Source: Novosphingobium flavum (GTDB taxonomy: Bacteria > Pseudomonadota > Alphaproteobacteria > Sphingomonadales > Sphingomonadaceae). Taken from it: DNA of 64,000 nucleotides. The DNA is taken from NCBI RefSeq assembly GCF_014230315.1, contig NZ_JACLAW010000002.1, positions 62,001 through 126,000 on the forward strand, given 5' to 3'. The position numbers and the translations under genes are program-made. Under the pieces are notes generated by a model, which was not told the origin of the DNA, did not search any database, and saw only the letters and a list, made by a program, of their open reading frames with translations. Shown here piece by piece: positions 1 through 9,265 of the stretch. Each line of letters begins with the position of its first letter. Position 1 is the stretch's first letter.

Positions 1-1143
1 GCCGCGCCCACCCGGTCCGACGGCAACGAGTCGAATGGCTCCGGCAATGGCTCCGGAGGAGGCAGCGCCCCCGCTCCGGCCGGCACCGCTCCTGCCGGCA
101 GTCCCACTGCCGGCAATGCCGTCCAGCGCCAGGCCTATGCCGCGATCGATCTCGGCACCAACAATTGCCGCCTGCTGATCGCCCGGCCGCAAGGGCAAAA
201 CTTCGTCGTGGTCGATGCCTTCAGCCGCGTCGTCCGGCTGGGCGAGGGGCTGGCCCAGGCCGGCCGCCTGTCCGACGCGGCGATGGACCGCGCGCTCTCC
301 GCGCTCTCGGTCTGCGCCGACAAGCTCAAGCGCCGCAATGTCCACCTCGCCCGCTCTGTGGCGACCGAGGCCTGCCGCCGCGCCAGCAACGGCATGGACT
401 TCATCGACCGGGTGCGCCGCGAAACCGGCATCGCGCTCGACGTGATCAGCGCCCAGGAAGAAGCGCGCCTGGCCGTGCTCGGCTGCCACATCCTGCTCGA
501 ACAGGGCGAAGGCCCGGCGATGATCTTCGACATCGGCGGCGGCTCGACCGAGCTGGTCCTGATCGAGAACGGCCCCACGGTGCCGCGCATCCTCGATTGG
601 CAGTCGGTCCCCTGGGGGGTCGTCTCCCTCACCGAAACCTGCGGCGGCGAGGGCGAGAGCGCGGCTGACCGCGCTGCCCGTTATGCCCGCATGCGCGGCC
701 TGGTGGACGACAGCTTCGCCACTTTCGCCGAACGGCTGACCGAACACCTCGCCGGCGGCGGCAGCGGCAGGGCCGACCTGCGCCTGCTCGGCACCTCGGG
801 CACGGTCACCACGCTGGCCAGCCTCCACCTCGAACTGCCGCAATACGATCGCGGCGCGGTCGACGGCCTCGTCGTCCCGGCCGAATCGATGCGCGCCATT
901 TCCACCCGCCTCGCCGGCCTTTCGCCGGCCGAGCGCCGCCTCGTTCCCTGCATCGGGCGCGAGCGGGCCGATCTCGTCGTCGCCGGCTGCGCGATCCTCG
1001 AATCGATCCTCGACATCTGGCCCGCCAGCCGTCTTGGCGTGGCCGATCGCGGCATCCGCGAAGGCATCCTGCGCTCGCTCATGGCCTCGGGCCTGCGCGC
1101 CGAATCCGCCCAGGCGGCCCTGCGCCGCCTGCGGGCCCAGTAA
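1..1143 (+). CDS. Ppx/GppA exopolyphosphatase-family phosphatase (5' end outside window)
   Basis: The frame is open from the first base, so the true start lies upstream; 380 codons are visible. Ppx/GppA enzymes hydrolyse polyphosphate and/or pppGpp in the cytoplasm. The actin-like ATPase fold is recognised from the first phosphate loop AAIDLGTNNCRLLIA (visible codons 47-61), the second loop IFDIGGGSTEL (about 175-185) and the acidic SAQEEA segment (about 150-155) that carries the catalytic glutamate in this family. The visible first 45 codons are low-complexity Gly/Ser/Pro/Ala, an N-terminal extension rather than catalytic domain. The C-terminal HD-like domain of long Ppx proteins is absent, so this is the short form. 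It ends 13 bp before rlmE and is probably co-transcribed with it. Whether it acts on polyphosphate or pppGpp cannot be told from sequence. Confidence 0.9.
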   Translation, partial: AAPTRSDGNESNGSGNGSGGGSAPAPAGTAPAGSPTAGNAVQRQAYAAIDLGTNNCRLLIARPQGQNFVVVDAFSRVVRLGEGLAQAGRLSDAAMDRALSALSVCADKLKRRNVHLARSVATEACRRASNGMDFIDRVRRETGIALDVISAQEEARLAVLGCHILLEQGEGPAMIFDIGGGSTELVLIENGPTVPRILDWQSVPWGVVSLTETCGGEGESAADRAARYARMRGLVDDSFATFAERLTEHLAGGGSGRADLRLLGTSGTVTTLASLHLELPQYDRGAVDGLVVPAESMRAISTRLAGLSPAERRLVPCIGRERADLVVAGCAILESILDIWPASRLGVADRGIREGILRSLMASGLRAESAQAALRRLRAQ

Positions 1144-1156
1144 CGAGTTACCCGCT

Positions 1157-1819
1157 ATGAGCAGATCCGGCCGCGACCCCGGCGAACGCCTGAAGACCGC
1201 GAAAAAGCGCACGGTCTCCTCCGCCCGCTGGCTCACCCGCCAATTGAACGACCCCTACGTCAAGCAGGCCAAGGCCGACGGCTACCGCAGCCGCGCCGCC
1301 TACAAGCTGGCCGAGCTGGACGACCGTTTTGCCCTACTCAAGGGCGCGAAGCGCGTGGTCGACCTCGGCATCGCGCCGGGCGGCTGGAGCCAGGTCGTGC
1401 GCCAGCGCGCGCCCGCCGCCAAAGTCGTCGGCATCGATCTGCTCCCCACCGAGCCGATCGAGGGCGTCACCATCTTCGAGATGGACTTCATGGCCGACGA
1501 AGCCCCCGCCGCGCTCGAAGGCGCGCTGGATGGCCCGCCCGACCTCGTCATCTCCGACATGGCCGCCAACACCGTCGGCCACAAGCAGACCGACCACCTG
1601 CGCACCATGGGCCTCGTGGAAACGGCGGTCGACTTCGCGATCACAACGCTCGAACCCGGCGGCGCCTTCGTCGCCAAGGTCTTCGCCGGCGGCACCGATC
1701 AGGCGCTGCTGACCATCCTGAAAAAGAACTTCACCACGGTGAAACACGCCAAGCCCCCGGCCAGCCGCAAGGGCTCGTCTGAGTGGTACGTGATTGCGCA
1801 GGGGTTCAAGGGGCGCTGA
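1157..1819 (+). CDS. rlmE: 23S rRNA (uridine2552-2'-O)-methyltransferase RlmE/FtsJ
   Basis: RlmE methylates the 2'-O of U2552 in the A-loop of 23S rRNA using S-adenosylmethionine, a late step of 50S assembly. The 220-residue protein has the usual length. The SAM motif VVDLGIAPGGWSQ lies at 67-79, and the K-D-K-E catalytic tetrad of the family can be placed at K50, D134, K174 and E209. The basic N-terminus (residues 1-25) fits rRNA binding. The ATG at 1157 was chosen because longer in-frame starts would lie inside the upstream phosphatase gene and match nothing in the family. It follows that gene by 13 bp in the same direction. Confidence 0.96.
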   Translation: MSRSGRDPGERLKTAKKRTVSSARWLTRQLNDPYVKQAKADGYRSRAAYKLAELDDRFALLKGAKRVVDLGIAPGGWSQVVRQRAPAAKVVGIDLLPTEPIEGVTIFEMDFMADEAPAALEGALDGPPDLVISDMAANTVGHKQTDHLRTMGLVETAVDFAITTLEPGGAFVAKVFAGGTDQALLTILKKNFTTVKHAKPPASRKGSSEWYVIAQGFKGR

Positions 1820-1862
1820 GCGGGCAACCGGTGCCGGCGGCGACCATGCTGAAAGGGTGCCA

Positions 1863-2615
1863 ATGGCCGGCGGACGGGCAAGGTTGGCAATCGGCCGGGG
1901 CGTCAGCGTCTGGGTGCTCGACGCCCCGGACGGACTGGGCGAATCCGGATTTCACGCCCATCACGCGATTCAGGTCACGGTCTGCCTGTCCGGGCACCTC
2001 GCGCTTGCCACCACCGACAACTGCGTTCGCGCCGGCGCTATCGCCGTTGCACCCGACATCCAACACCGGATCGACGCCCGCGGCCTGCTGGCCTTCGTCT
2101 TCATCGAACCGGAAAGCCCGGCGGGCAGGGCGCTGGGCGCGGGCCTGTTCGCCGACAACGGGTTGGTTGCGCTTGACCGGCCGGGGCTCGAACCCGCCGC
2201 GTGGTGGCAGCAGGCGCTCGATCGCGGGCACTCCGATGCCGATCTGCTGGACAGAGGCCTCACCCTCGCAACCGGCGGGATTCCGGTCCGGGCGACCTCC
2301 GGTTGCGATCCGCGCATCGACCGGATCATCCGGCACAGCGCAGACCAGCTTAACCCGTCGCTCGGTGCAGCCGCTGCCGCGTGCGGGGTCAACCTTTCGC
2401 CCAGCCGCTTGCGGCACCTGTTCGTCGAACAGACCGGATTGGCATACAAGACATACCTGCTCTGGGTCCGCCTGACCAAGGCGCTCGACGTCTATGCGAC
2501 CGGCGCTTCTCTCACCGAGGCCGCCCACGCGGCCGGCTTTGCCGATTCGGCCCATTTCAGCCGGGTGTTCAAGCGCACCTTCGGTTCTCCGGCGACCACG
2601 CTGACGCGGGTCTGA
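1863..2615 (+). CDS. AraC-family transcriptional regulator
   Basis: A 250-residue one-component regulator with an N-terminal cupin-like sensing half (about 1-130, HAHHAIQVTVCLSGHLAL at 31-48 is the typical cupin strand pattern) and a C-terminal AraC DNA-binding domain. The two helix-turn-helix units are at about 163-200 and 215-240, the second containing EAAHAAGFADSAHFSRVFKR. The ATG at 1863 is preceded by AAAGGG at a good distance; a TTG at 1794 in the same frame would overlap rlmE and is less likely. It ends 80 bp before the metallothionein-like gene on the same strand. That makes control of, or co-transcription with, that gene a reasonable but untested idea. The effector is unknown. Confidence 0.88.
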   Translation: MAGGRARLAIGRGVSVWVLDAPDGLGESGFHAHHAIQVTVCLSGHLALATTDNCVRAGAIAVAPDIQHRIDARGLLAFVFIEPESPAGRALGAGLFADNGLVALDRPGLEPAAWWQQALDRGHSDADLLDRGLTLATGGIPVRATSGCDPRIDRIIRHSADQLNPSLGAAAAACGVNLSPSRLRHLFVEQTGLAYKTYLLWVRLTKALDVYATGASLTEAAHAAGFADSAHFSRVFKRTFGSPATTLTRV

Positions 2616-2695
2616 GGAAGCAATTTCAGCCGTTACGTTCAATCCCGCCGGGGCCGGGCCGCCTATCATGACATTCCCAACCAAGGAGAAATGCC

Positions 2696-2830
2696 ATGAC
2701 CGGTTCCATTGAAACCTCCCGCCGCTGTTCCGATGCCTGCCGCTGCGTCAATTGCGGGTGCGGCAGCGCCTGCACCTCTAAGGCCGATTGCCGCTGTGCC
2801 GGCACGTGCCAATGCGGCGAGAAGGGCTGA
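2696..2830 (+). CDS. Small cysteine-rich metallothionein-like protein (44 aa)
   Basis: This short gene encodes 44 residues with ten cysteines (C11, C15, C17, C20, C22, C26, C32, C34, C38, C40), mostly in C-x-C and C-x3-C arrangements, and no aromatic residues or histidines. Such composition is diagnostic of soft-metal thiolate clusters as in metallothioneins. The second half (CRCAGTCQCG) resembles eukaryotic-type CxCxxxCxC modules rather than the zinc-finger-like SmtA fold; that comparison is from memory. The start is supported by AAGGAG six bases upstream of ATG 2696; the ATG at 2691 hits a stop after one further codon. A strong hairpin terminator follows. The likely role is cytoplasmic binding of Cu(I), Zn(II) or Cd(II); the metal cannot be read from sequence. 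Confidence 0.85.
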   Translation: MTGSIETSRRCSDACRCVNCGCGSACTSKADCRCAGTCQCGEKG

Positions 2831-2863
2831 CCCGCCAGTCCAACCCGGCTTGCTGCCACGCAA

Positions 2864-2900
2864 TGAAAAGGGCGGGAACCTTCCGGTCCCGCCCTTTTCA
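2864..2900. terminator. Bidirectional hairpin terminator between metallothionein-like gene and cytochrome gene
   Basis: A 16-bp inverted repeat (TGAAAAGGGCGGGA..CC, one bulged base) with a TTCC loop is followed by T-rich sequence on the plus strand and, because the arm begins with AAAA, by TTTT on the minus strand. It lies between convergent genes and should end both transcripts. Confidence 0.85.
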
Positions 2901-2923
2901 ATTCCTGTCCGGAAAGGACCGCC

Positions 2924-3871
2924 TTACTTGGCCGCCGGAGCCGCCGCCGGCAGGGTCAGCTTGCCGCCCTGCGAGTTCAGGTAGGCGATCACGTTGGCGC
3001 GTTCCTTGTCGTCGGCGATGCCGGCGAAGGTCATCTTGGTGCCGGCGGCAACGGCCTTGGGGTTCTTCAACCACGCGTCGAGCGCGGCCGCGTCCCAGGT
3101 GCCGCCCTTGGCCTTGAGGTCGTCGGAGAAGGCGAAGCCGCCGCGGCCTTCGGCAACCTTGTCACCGGCAATGCCGTTGAGGTTCGGACCGATCCCGTTG
3201 GCGCCGCCCGCGTTGATCGTGTGGCACGACTGGCACTTCTTGAAGCTCTGCTCGCCCTTGGCGACGTCGGCCGAGGCCAGCAGCGCGTCGATCCCGGCGG
3301 GAGCCGCGGCAGCAGCGCCGCCAGCCGGAGCCGCCGGCACGGCCGGAAGCGGCAGGTTCGAGCCCTTCGAGTTGAGGAACAGGATCACGTTGGCGCGGTC
3401 CTGCCCGTCAGGCAGGCCGGCGAAGGTCATCTTGGTGCCGGCGGCGAAAGCCTTCGGGTTCTTCAGCCAGGTGTCGAGCGTGGCGAAATCCCACTTGCCG
3501 CCCTTGGCCTTGAGATCGTCGGAGAAGGCGAAGCCGCCCTTGCCCTGGGCGATGGCCTCGCCAACCGTGGCGAACAGGTTCGGGCCGATGCCGTTGGCGC
3601 CGCCCTGGTCGACCGTGTGGCACGACTGGCACTTCTTGAACACGGCCTCGCCCTTGGCGGGGTCGCCCTTGGCGAGACGGGCCTCGATCCCTTCCTCGGC
3701 AGCGGCAGCGCCGCCTTCGGACGAAACCACGCCCTCGATCTCGTAGCCCATCTTCTCGGGGCGCTCGGACTTGTCGGCAAGGAAGTAGTGCGCCGACAGG
3801 GTTCCCAGGCCCAGCGCGACGATGCCCGAAAACAAGGCCCAACCGGCGATGGTATTTTTACGGTCCTGCAT
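2924..3871 (-). CDS. Membrane-anchored cytochrome c with two tandem haem domains
   Basis: A 315-residue electron carrier with one N-terminal membrane anchor (about 9-29, no signal-peptidase site evident) and two class I cytochrome c domains facing the periplasm. Domain 1 binds haem through C81-x-x-C84-H85 with M148 as likely sixth ligand; domain 2 through C213-x-x-C216-H217 with M280. The domains are near copies: both contain KCQSCHT, GGANGIGPNL, GGFAFSDDLKAKGG and GTKMTFAG, so the gene arose by internal duplication. They are joined by an Ala/Pro/Gly linker (about 174-195). Single-domain relatives (CycM, cytochrome cy) shuttle electrons between the bc1 complex and terminal oxidases, the probable role here. 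ATG 3871 (MQDRKN) was chosen because it places the anchor at the N-terminus; the upstream extension to 3985 is not cytochrome-like. Confidence 0.92.
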   Translation of the reverse strand: MQDRKNTIAGWALFSGIVALGLGTLSAHYFLADKSERPEKMGYEIEGVVSSEGGAAAAEEGIEARLAKGDPAKGEAVFKKCQSCHTVDQGGANGIGPNLFATVGEAIAQGKGGFAFSDDLKAKGGKWDFATLDTWLKNPKAFAAGTKMTFAGLPDGQDRANVILFLNSKGSNLPLPAVPAAPAGGAAAAAPAGIDALLASADVAKGEQSFKKCQSCHTINAGGANGIGPNLNGIAGDKVAEGRGGFAFSDDLKAKGGTWDAAALDAWLKNPKAVAAGTKMTFAGIADDKERANVIAYLNSQGGKLTLPAAAPAAK

Positions 3872-4060
3872 GAATGCCCCGACGAAGAGTTGCTCTTGGC
3901 GTATCGGACGGCGCTCTAGTGAGACGAAGGCCCTCGCGCAAGGCCTATTGGCGCCGCCCCGGGGCGCAAAATCGCTGCAATGCACACCATGGGCACGCTA
4001 TGACCGGCGAAGCCGATTGTTCTTGCCAGCCTTGGCCGCTTTGTGGCTAAGCCCAGCGCC

Positions 4061-4954
4061 ATGCACAGCTATCCCGCCCCCGCGCTCGCGCTGGTCGAGC
4101 AGATGACCCAGAACGCCGCCGCCGATTCCCGCCGGGCAATGGCCTTCCAGGGCGCCCCGGGCTGCAACTCCCACCGCGCGGCCACCGAATACGCGCCTGA
4201 CAGCCTGCCGCTGCCCTGCTTCTCGTTCGAGGACGCGCTTGAGGCGGTGAAGGAAGGCCGGGCCGACCGCGCGATCATCCCGATCGAAAATTCGCAGCAC
4301 GGCCGCGTGGCAGACATTCATTTCCTGCTGCCCGAATCCGGCCTGTCGATCGTGGGCGAGCACTTCCTCTCGATCAACCACGCGCTGATGGCCCTGTCGG
4401 ACGGCCCGTTCGAGGCGGCCTATTCCCACCCCCAGGCGCTGGGCCAGTCGCGCCGCTACCTGCGCGAACGCAGCATCGTGCCGCTCGCCTATGCCGACAC
4501 GGCGGGCGCCGCGGCCCATGTGGCCGAACTGGGCGATACCAGCCTCGCCGCGATCGCCCCGCGCCTCGCCGCCGAGCTTTACGGGCTCAAGGTGATCGAG
4601 GACAATGTCGAGGATTCGGCCGACAACACCACCCGCTTCGTCGTCCTTGCCCGCGCCCCGCTCGATCCGGCCACGCTGGCCGGCAAGCAGGCCATGACCA
4701 CGCTGGTCTTCGAGGTGAAGAACGTCCCCGCCGCGCTTTACAAGGCGCTCGGCGGCTTCGCCACCAACGGGGTCAACATGACCAAGCTGGAGAGCTACCA
4801 GAAGGGCGCAAGCTTCGCCGCGACCATGTTCTATGCCGACATCCTCGGCGCGCCCGGCGAGGCCCACATCGACCGCGCGATCGAGGAACTGGCCTTCCAC
4901 TGCAAGGACCTGCGCCTGCTCGGCTGCTACGAACAGGCCCGCCCGCGCGGTTGA
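4061..4954 (+). CDS. pheA: Prephenate dehydratase
   Basis: Converts prephenate to phenylpyruvate, the committed step of phenylalanine synthesis, in the cytoplasm. The 297-residue protein has the monofunctional architecture: a dehydratase domain (about 26-205) beginning AFQGAPGCNSHRA, with PIENSQHG at 74-81 and the catalytic TRF at 191-193, followed by an ACT regulatory domain (about 213-290) carrying ESYQKGA where phenylalanine is sensed in the family. There is no chorismate mutase domain. ATG 4061 was chosen; a GTG six codons upstream (4043) is possible. It is divergent from the cytochrome gene across a 189-bp gap that must hold both promoters. Confidence 0.95.
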   Translation: MHSYPAPALALVEQMTQNAAADSRRAMAFQGAPGCNSHRAATEYAPDSLPLPCFSFEDALEAVKEGRADRAIIPIENSQHGRVADIHFLLPESGLSIVGEHFLSINHALMALSDGPFEAAYSHPQALGQSRRYLRERSIVPLAYADTAGAAAHVAELGDTSLAAIAPRLAAELYGLKVIEDNVEDSADNTTRFVVLARAPLDPATLAGKQAMTTLVFEVKNVPAALYKALGGFATNGVNMTKLESYQKGASFAATMFYADILGAPGEAHIDRAIEELAFHCKDLRLLGCYEQARPRG

Positions 4955-5026
4955 TTTTTGGCGGGTGCGCCCCCGACATCCGTCGGGAGCTTGCACCCAC
5001 CGCCCCGCCATGCCACCACTTTACGC

Positions 5027-5680
5027 GTGAGCGCACCGCAAGCATCCCCGGCCGATCCGCTGCGCGACTGGCAGGCCGTGCGCCATGCGGCCGACATCCA
5101 GTATGCCCCGCTCCAGATCCCCGACCAGAAGGTCGAGATCCCCGGCTGGCTGCAATGGCTGGGCAAGGCGCTGGAGGCGATTTTCGGCCCGCTCGGGCGC
5201 TGGCTCGGCATTGCCTGGCCGGTATTCGAGAAGATCCTGCTCGCCCTCGCCGTGGTCCTGCTCGCCCTGCTGCTCTGGCAGGTGCTGCGCCGCCTGCGCC
5301 TGCCCCGCAAGGCGCAGGCCCCCGAAGCCGCGCACTGGACGCCCGACCGCGCCGCCGCCCTCGTCCTGCTCGAGGATGCCGACCGTCTCGCCGCCGAGGG
5401 CCGCTATGACGAGGCGGCTCACCTCCTGCTCCAGCGCAGCGTCGGCCAGATCGGCGCGGCCCGGCCGGACTGGCTCGGCCCCGCCTCCACCGCGCGCGAG
5501 ATCACGCACCTGCCCGGCCTGCCCGAAGGCGCCCGCCGCGCTTTCGCCGTGATCGCCGGGCGGGTCGAGCGCAGCCTCTTCGCCCTGCGCCCACTGGGGC
5601 GGGAAGACTGGACCACGGCCCGCGCCGCCTATGCCGATTTCGCGCTCGCCCCCCTCCCTTCGGCGGACGGCGCGCGATGA
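5027..5680 (+). CDS. DUF4129 domain membrane protein, first gene of the MoxR/DUF58 operon
   Basis: A 217-residue protein with a short extracytoplasmic or amphipathic N-terminus, one clear transmembrane helix (about 69-87) and a C-terminal cytoplasmic alpha-helical DUF4129-type domain (about 105-215) with tetratricopeptide-like spacing (DADRLAAEGRYDEAAHLLL). The function of DUF4129 proteins is not established; they habitually accompany MoxR ATPases. The GTG at 5027 was chosen because the longer frame from 4958 adds a proline-rich stretch unlike the family. Its stop overlaps the start of the next gene (ATGA), indicating translational coupling. It begins 72 bp after prephenate dehydratase and could share its transcript. 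Confidence 0.8.
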   Translation: MSAPQASPADPLRDWQAVRHAADIQYAPLQIPDQKVEIPGWLQWLGKALEAIFGPLGRWLGIAWPVFEKILLALAVVLLALLLWQVLRRLRLPRKAQAPEAAHWTPDRAAALVLLEDADRLAAEGRYDEAAHLLLQRSVGQIGAARPDWLGPASTAREITHLPGLPEGARRAFAVIAGRVERSLFALRPLGREDWTTARAAYADFALAPLPSADGAR

Positions 5681-6972
5681 ACCCCAACCCGCCGCCGTTC
5701 AGCCGCCGCGCGGTCCTCGCCCTCGTCGGCCTCGGCACGGCGCTGTTCCTCGCCCTGACCTACATGGTCGGCGCGGGCCTCGCGCATGGCCCGCTCAACG
5801 ATGGCGGCAGCCACGGCGCGGGCAAGGGGCTGACCGGCTATGCCGCCCTCGCCGCCCTGCTCGAACGGCAGGGCTGGCAGGTCGCCATGGCCCGCACCCC
5901 GGCCGAGCTCAAACAGCCCGGCCTGCTGGTCCTCACCCCCCCGGCCGGCGCCAAGGGCGAAGACCTCGCCCGCGCGGTCGAGGCGCGGCGCCACATCGGG
6001 CCGACCGTCGTGGTCACGCCCAAGTGGCTGCCGGTTCCGCTGCAGAACCTGCAGGTCCCGCTCAAGGGCGCCAGGCCCGGCTGGGTCACCCTCGGCGGCA
6101 CGGCCCTGCCCGGCTGGAAGGGCTTCCTTGACGAGATTGCGATCGGCACCGCCCCGCTCCCCGGCGGCCGCTGGACGGCGGACCGTGCCGCCGGGCAACT
6201 GCCCGATCCGCGCGTGGTCCTCTCCGGCCGGGGCGAGCGGCTGGTCCCGCTGGTCGAGGGCGCGGTCCCCTCCGGTCCAATACTCGCCGGCTTCATCGCC
6301 GATGGCGGCCACTACCCCGCGCTCGACGCCATGGCCCTCGTCGGCAGCGACCCCGGCGATGCGAACAGCGGTGTCTATCCCCTCGTCGTGGTTTTCGAGC
6401 CCGACCTGATCGACAATTACGGCCTCTCCCGCAGCGACAACGCGCTCTATGCCCTGCGCCTGTTCGACGCGGCCAGCGGCGGCATGGCCCCGCGCAGCGT
6501 CACCTTCGACATCTCGTTCAACGGCTTCGCCCGCTCGCCCAACCTCTTGACCCTGGCCTTCACCCCGCCGTTCCTTGCGGCCACGCTGTGCCTGCTGCTC
6601 GCCGCCCTGATCGTCGGCTGGCGCGCGTTCCTGCGCTTCGGCGGCGGTGCGGCGGAAGCGCCGATCGCTTTCGGCAAGGCCGCGCTGGTCGCCAATGCCG
6701 GAGGGCTGGTCCGCCGTTCCGGCCGGCTCCACCTCCTCGCCGCGCCCTATGCCGCCATGGTCCGCGACCGGCTGGTCCGCGCGCTCGGCCTGCCCCGCCA
6801 TGCCGACGGCGCGGCGAGCGAGGCGGCGATCGACCGGGCGCTGGCCGTCCGCGCGCCCGAAGCCCGGCCCTTCTCCGTGGCCGCCGCCGCCTTGCGCGCG
6901 GCGCGCCGCCCGATAGACCTGCTGCGCGCCGCGCAGGATCTCCACGCGCTTGAAAGGATGCTGAAGGAATGA
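5677..6972 (+). CDS. DUF4350 domain membrane protein
   Basis: A 431-residue protein with a transmembrane helix at about 12-33 and another near 290-312, flanking an extracytoplasmic DUF4350 region (about 40-280). In that region the segment [19 protein letters not shown] and the following Rossmann-like alternation ([11 protein letters not shown]) are typical of the family. The C-terminal 115 residues are cytoplasmic. The family has no proven activity; its constant partners are MoxR, DUF58 and DUF4129 proteins, as here. Start and stop overlap the neighbours by four bases on each side (ATGA), so the operon is tightly coupled. Confidence 0.8.
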   Translation: MNPNPPPFSRRAVLALVGLGTALFLALTYMVGAGLAHGPLNDGGSHGAGKGLTGYAALAALLERQGWQVAMARTPAELKQPGLLVLTPPAGAKGEDLARAVEARRHIGPTVVVTPKWLPVPLQNLQVPLKGARPGWVTLGGTALPGWKGFLDEIAIGTAPLPGGRWTADRAAGQLPDPRVVLSGRGERLVPLVEGAVPSGPILAGFIADGGHYPALDAMALVGSDPGDANSGVYPLVVVFEPDLIDNYGLSRSDNALYALRLFDAASGGMAPRSVTFDISFNGFARSPNLLTLAFTPPFLAATLCLLLAALIVGWRAFLRFGGGAAEAPIAFGKAALVANAGGLVRRSGRLHLLAAPYAAMVRDRLVRALGLPRHADGAASEAAIDRALAVRAPEARPFSVAAAALRAARRPIDLLRAAQDLHALERMLKE

Positions 6973-7937
6973 CCGAGCCCATGAGTCTTGGCGAAGTGGC
7001 CGCCCTTGCCGAGGCGATCCGCGCCGAAGTGGGCAAGGCCGTGGTCGGCCAGACCGAAACGGTCGATCACCTGCTGGTCGCCCTGCTCGCGCGCGGCCAC
7101 GTCCTGCTCGAAGGCCCGCCCGGCACGGCCAAGACCTTCCTTGCCCAGTGCTTCGCCGCCAGCCTCGGGCTCGATTTCGGCCGCATCCAGTTCACGCCCG
7201 ACCTGATGCCGGGCGACATCCTCGGCTCCAACCTGTTCAACTTCCAGACCAGCCACTTCACCCTCACCCGCGGCCCGATCTTCTGCGATCTCCTGCTGGC
7301 CGACGAGATCAACCGCACCCCGCCGAAAACCCAGGCAGCCCTGCTCGAGGCGATGCAGGAACGCCGCGTCACGCTGGACGGCGAAACGCACGTCCTGCCC
7401 GAAAGCTTCCTCGTCGTCGCCACGCAGAACCCGATCGAGAGCCAGGGGGTCTATCCCCTGCCCGAGGCGCAGCTCGACCGTTTCCTGTTCAAGCTGCTGG
7501 TCCCCTATCCCAGCGCCGAGGAGGAAGCGAAAATCGTCGCCCGCTTCGGCGAGCGGGTTGGCCCGCCCCGCCCCGAAGAGCTCGGCCTCGCCCCGGTGGC
7601 CGACGGCGCCCGCCTCGCCGCCGCAGCCACGGCGGTCAAGGGCATCGCGCTGGCGGAAAGCGTGGTCGACTATGTCGTGCGGCTCGTGCGCGCCACCCGC
7701 GAAAGCGCCGACATCGCCGCCGGGGCCAGCCCCCGCGCCGCCGTGCTGCTGGCCAATGCCGCCCGTGCCCGCGCCGCCATCGCCGGGCGCGACTATGTCC
7801 TGCCCGACGACGTCAAGGCTCTTGCCACCGCCGTCCTGCGCCACCGCCTCGTCCTCAGCCCCGCCGCCGAGATCGAGGGCAAGCAGGTCGAGGCCCTCGT
7901 CGAAGGCCTCGTCCAGCGCACCGAGGCCCCGCGGTGA
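6969..7937 (+). CDS. MoxR-family AAA+ ATPase
   Basis: A 322-residue AAA+ ATPase of the MoxR branch, thought to act as a chaperone or remodelling machine with DUF58/VWA-type partners. Visible elements: Walker A GPPGTAKT (49-56), Walker [10 protein letters not shown] (108-116), the pore-type segment [12 protein letters not shown] (75-86), sensor 1 ATQNPIE (151-157) and EAQLDRF (167-173), then the helical lid domain to the C-terminus. Length is normal. It overlaps the DUF4350 stop and the DUF58 GTG start by four bases each, so the ATPase and its presumed partner are made in fixed proportion. Confidence 0.95.
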   Translation: MTEPMSLGEVAALAEAIRAEVGKAVVGQTETVDHLLVALLARGHVLLEGPPGTAKTFLAQCFAASLGLDFGRIQFTPDLMPGDILGSNLFNFQTSHFTLTRGPIFCDLLLADEINRTPPKTQAALLEAMQERRVTLDGETHVLPESFLVVATQNPIESQGVYPLPEAQLDRFLFKLLVPYPSAEEEAKIVARFGERVGPPRPEELGLAPVADGARLAAAATAVKGIALAESVVDYVVRLVRATRESADIAAGASPRAAVLLANAARARAAIAGRDYVLPDDVKALATAVLRHRLVLSPAAEIEGKQVEALVEGLVQRTEAPR

Positions 7938-9265
7938 AGCTGGCCCCCAAAGCCCCCATCGTCCCCACCACCCGCGCCGCCCTGCTGGCCGCGCTGGCCG
8001 CGCCGCTCGCGCTGGTCCTCGCCGCCCTCGCCCCCGCCGCATGGATCATCGCCCCGCTGCTCGGCCTCGCCCTGCTCGCGCTGGTCCTGCTCGATGCCCT
8101 GCTTGCCGGCCGCCTGATCGATGCCCGCCTGATCGCGCCCGACGATGCCGAGGTCGGCGAACCGCTCCAAATCGCCGTCCTGGCCGACCTGCCCACCGGC
8201 CGCCCCGCCGCGCTCGAAGCCGCCCTCGCGCTCGATCCGCGCCTCGCCGCCGGCGGCACCGCCCGTTTCCCGCTCCGCTCCCACCTCGACACCTGGCAGG
8301 GCGCCGCCCAGCTCACCCCCCACCGGCGCGGTCCCGCCCCGATCGCCGGCCTCACCCTGCGCTGGACCGGGCCGCTCGGCCTTGGCGCCCGCCAGCGCAC
8401 CTTCGTGCAGGACCGCACGGTCCGTATCTGGCCCAGCCTCGCCCTCGTCCGCTCGACCGATCTCCAGCTGTTCCTGCGCGAGAGCGAAAGCGGCCTGATC
8501 GCCCGGCGGATGCGCGGCGAGGGCAGCCAGTTCGAGGCCCTGTCCGAATACCAGCCGGGGATGGACCGCCGCCGGATCGACTGGAAGGCCTCGGCCCGCC
8601 ACACCCACCTCTACGCGCGCGAATACGAAGCCGAGCGCAACAACCCGATCGTATTCGCGCTCGATTGCGGCCGGGCCATGTGCGAGCCTGTCGCCGGCCT
8701 GCCGCGTATAGACCGCGCCGTGTCCGCCGCGCTGGCCGCCGCATGGGTCGCGCTCAAGGGCGGGGACCGCGCCGCCCTGTTCGGCTTCGCCGCCCGGCCC
8801 GAGGTCGCCACCCCCTTCGTCACCGGCACCGCCGCCTTCGCCCGCCTCCAGCGCGCCGCCGCCATGCTCGACTATTCGCCGGCCGAACCCAATTTCACCC
8901 TCGCCCTCGCCACCCTCGCCGGGCGGCTCCAGCGCCGCTCGCTGATCGTGGTCTTTTCCGAATTCCCCGATCCGACCAGCGCCGAACTCCTGCTCGACGC
9001 CGTCGCCCGCCTTGCCAGGCGCCACGTCGTCCTCTTCGTCACCATGGCCGACGAGGAACTGGCCGGGCTGGCCGACAAGGCCCCGGCCGATATGGCCCGC
9101 CTTGCCGAAGCGGTCGCCGCCGATGGCCTGCTGCGCCAGCGCCAACTGGTCATCGCCCGGCTCCACGCTCTCGGCGTCGAAGTGGTCGAGGCCCCGCACG
9201 GCGAGATCGGGATGCGCCTGATCGACGCCTATCTGGCGATCAAGCGCAAGGGCACGATCGGCTGA
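7934..9265 (+). CDS. DUF58 domain-containing protein (MoxR partner)
   Basis: A 443-residue protein with a hydrophobic N-terminal hairpin (about 17-58) followed by a large soluble region. The DUF58 signature [18 protein letters not shown] lies around residues 198-215, followed by a von Willebrand A-like fold (FALDCGRAM, then [13 protein letters not shown]). DUF58 proteins are commonly encoded next to MoxR ATPases and are inferred to be their adaptors or substrates. The GTG start at 7934 overlaps the MoxR stop (GTGA); no later start preserves the N-terminal hairpin. The stop and next start share one base (TGATG). Confidence 0.88.
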   Translation: MKLAPKAPIVPTTRAALLAALAAPLALVLAALAPAAWIIAPLLGLALLALVLLDALLAGRLIDARLIAPDDAEVGEPLQIAVLADLPTGRPAALEAALALDPRLAAGGTARFPLRSHLDTWQGAAQLTPHRRGPAPIAGLTLRWTGPLGLGARQRTFVQDRTVRIWPSLALVRSTDLQLFLRESESGLIARRMRGEGSQFEALSEYQPGMDRRRIDWKASARHTHLYAREYEAERNNPIVFALDCGRAMCEPVAGLPRIDRAVSAALAAAWVALKGGDRAALFGFAARPEVATPFVTGTAAFARLQRAAAMLDYSPAEPNFTLALATLAGRLQRRSLIVVFSEFPDPTSAELLLDAVARLARRHVVLFVTMADEELAGLADKAPADMARLAEAVAADGLLRQRQLVIARLHALGVEVVEAPHGEIGMRLIDAYLAIKRKGTIG

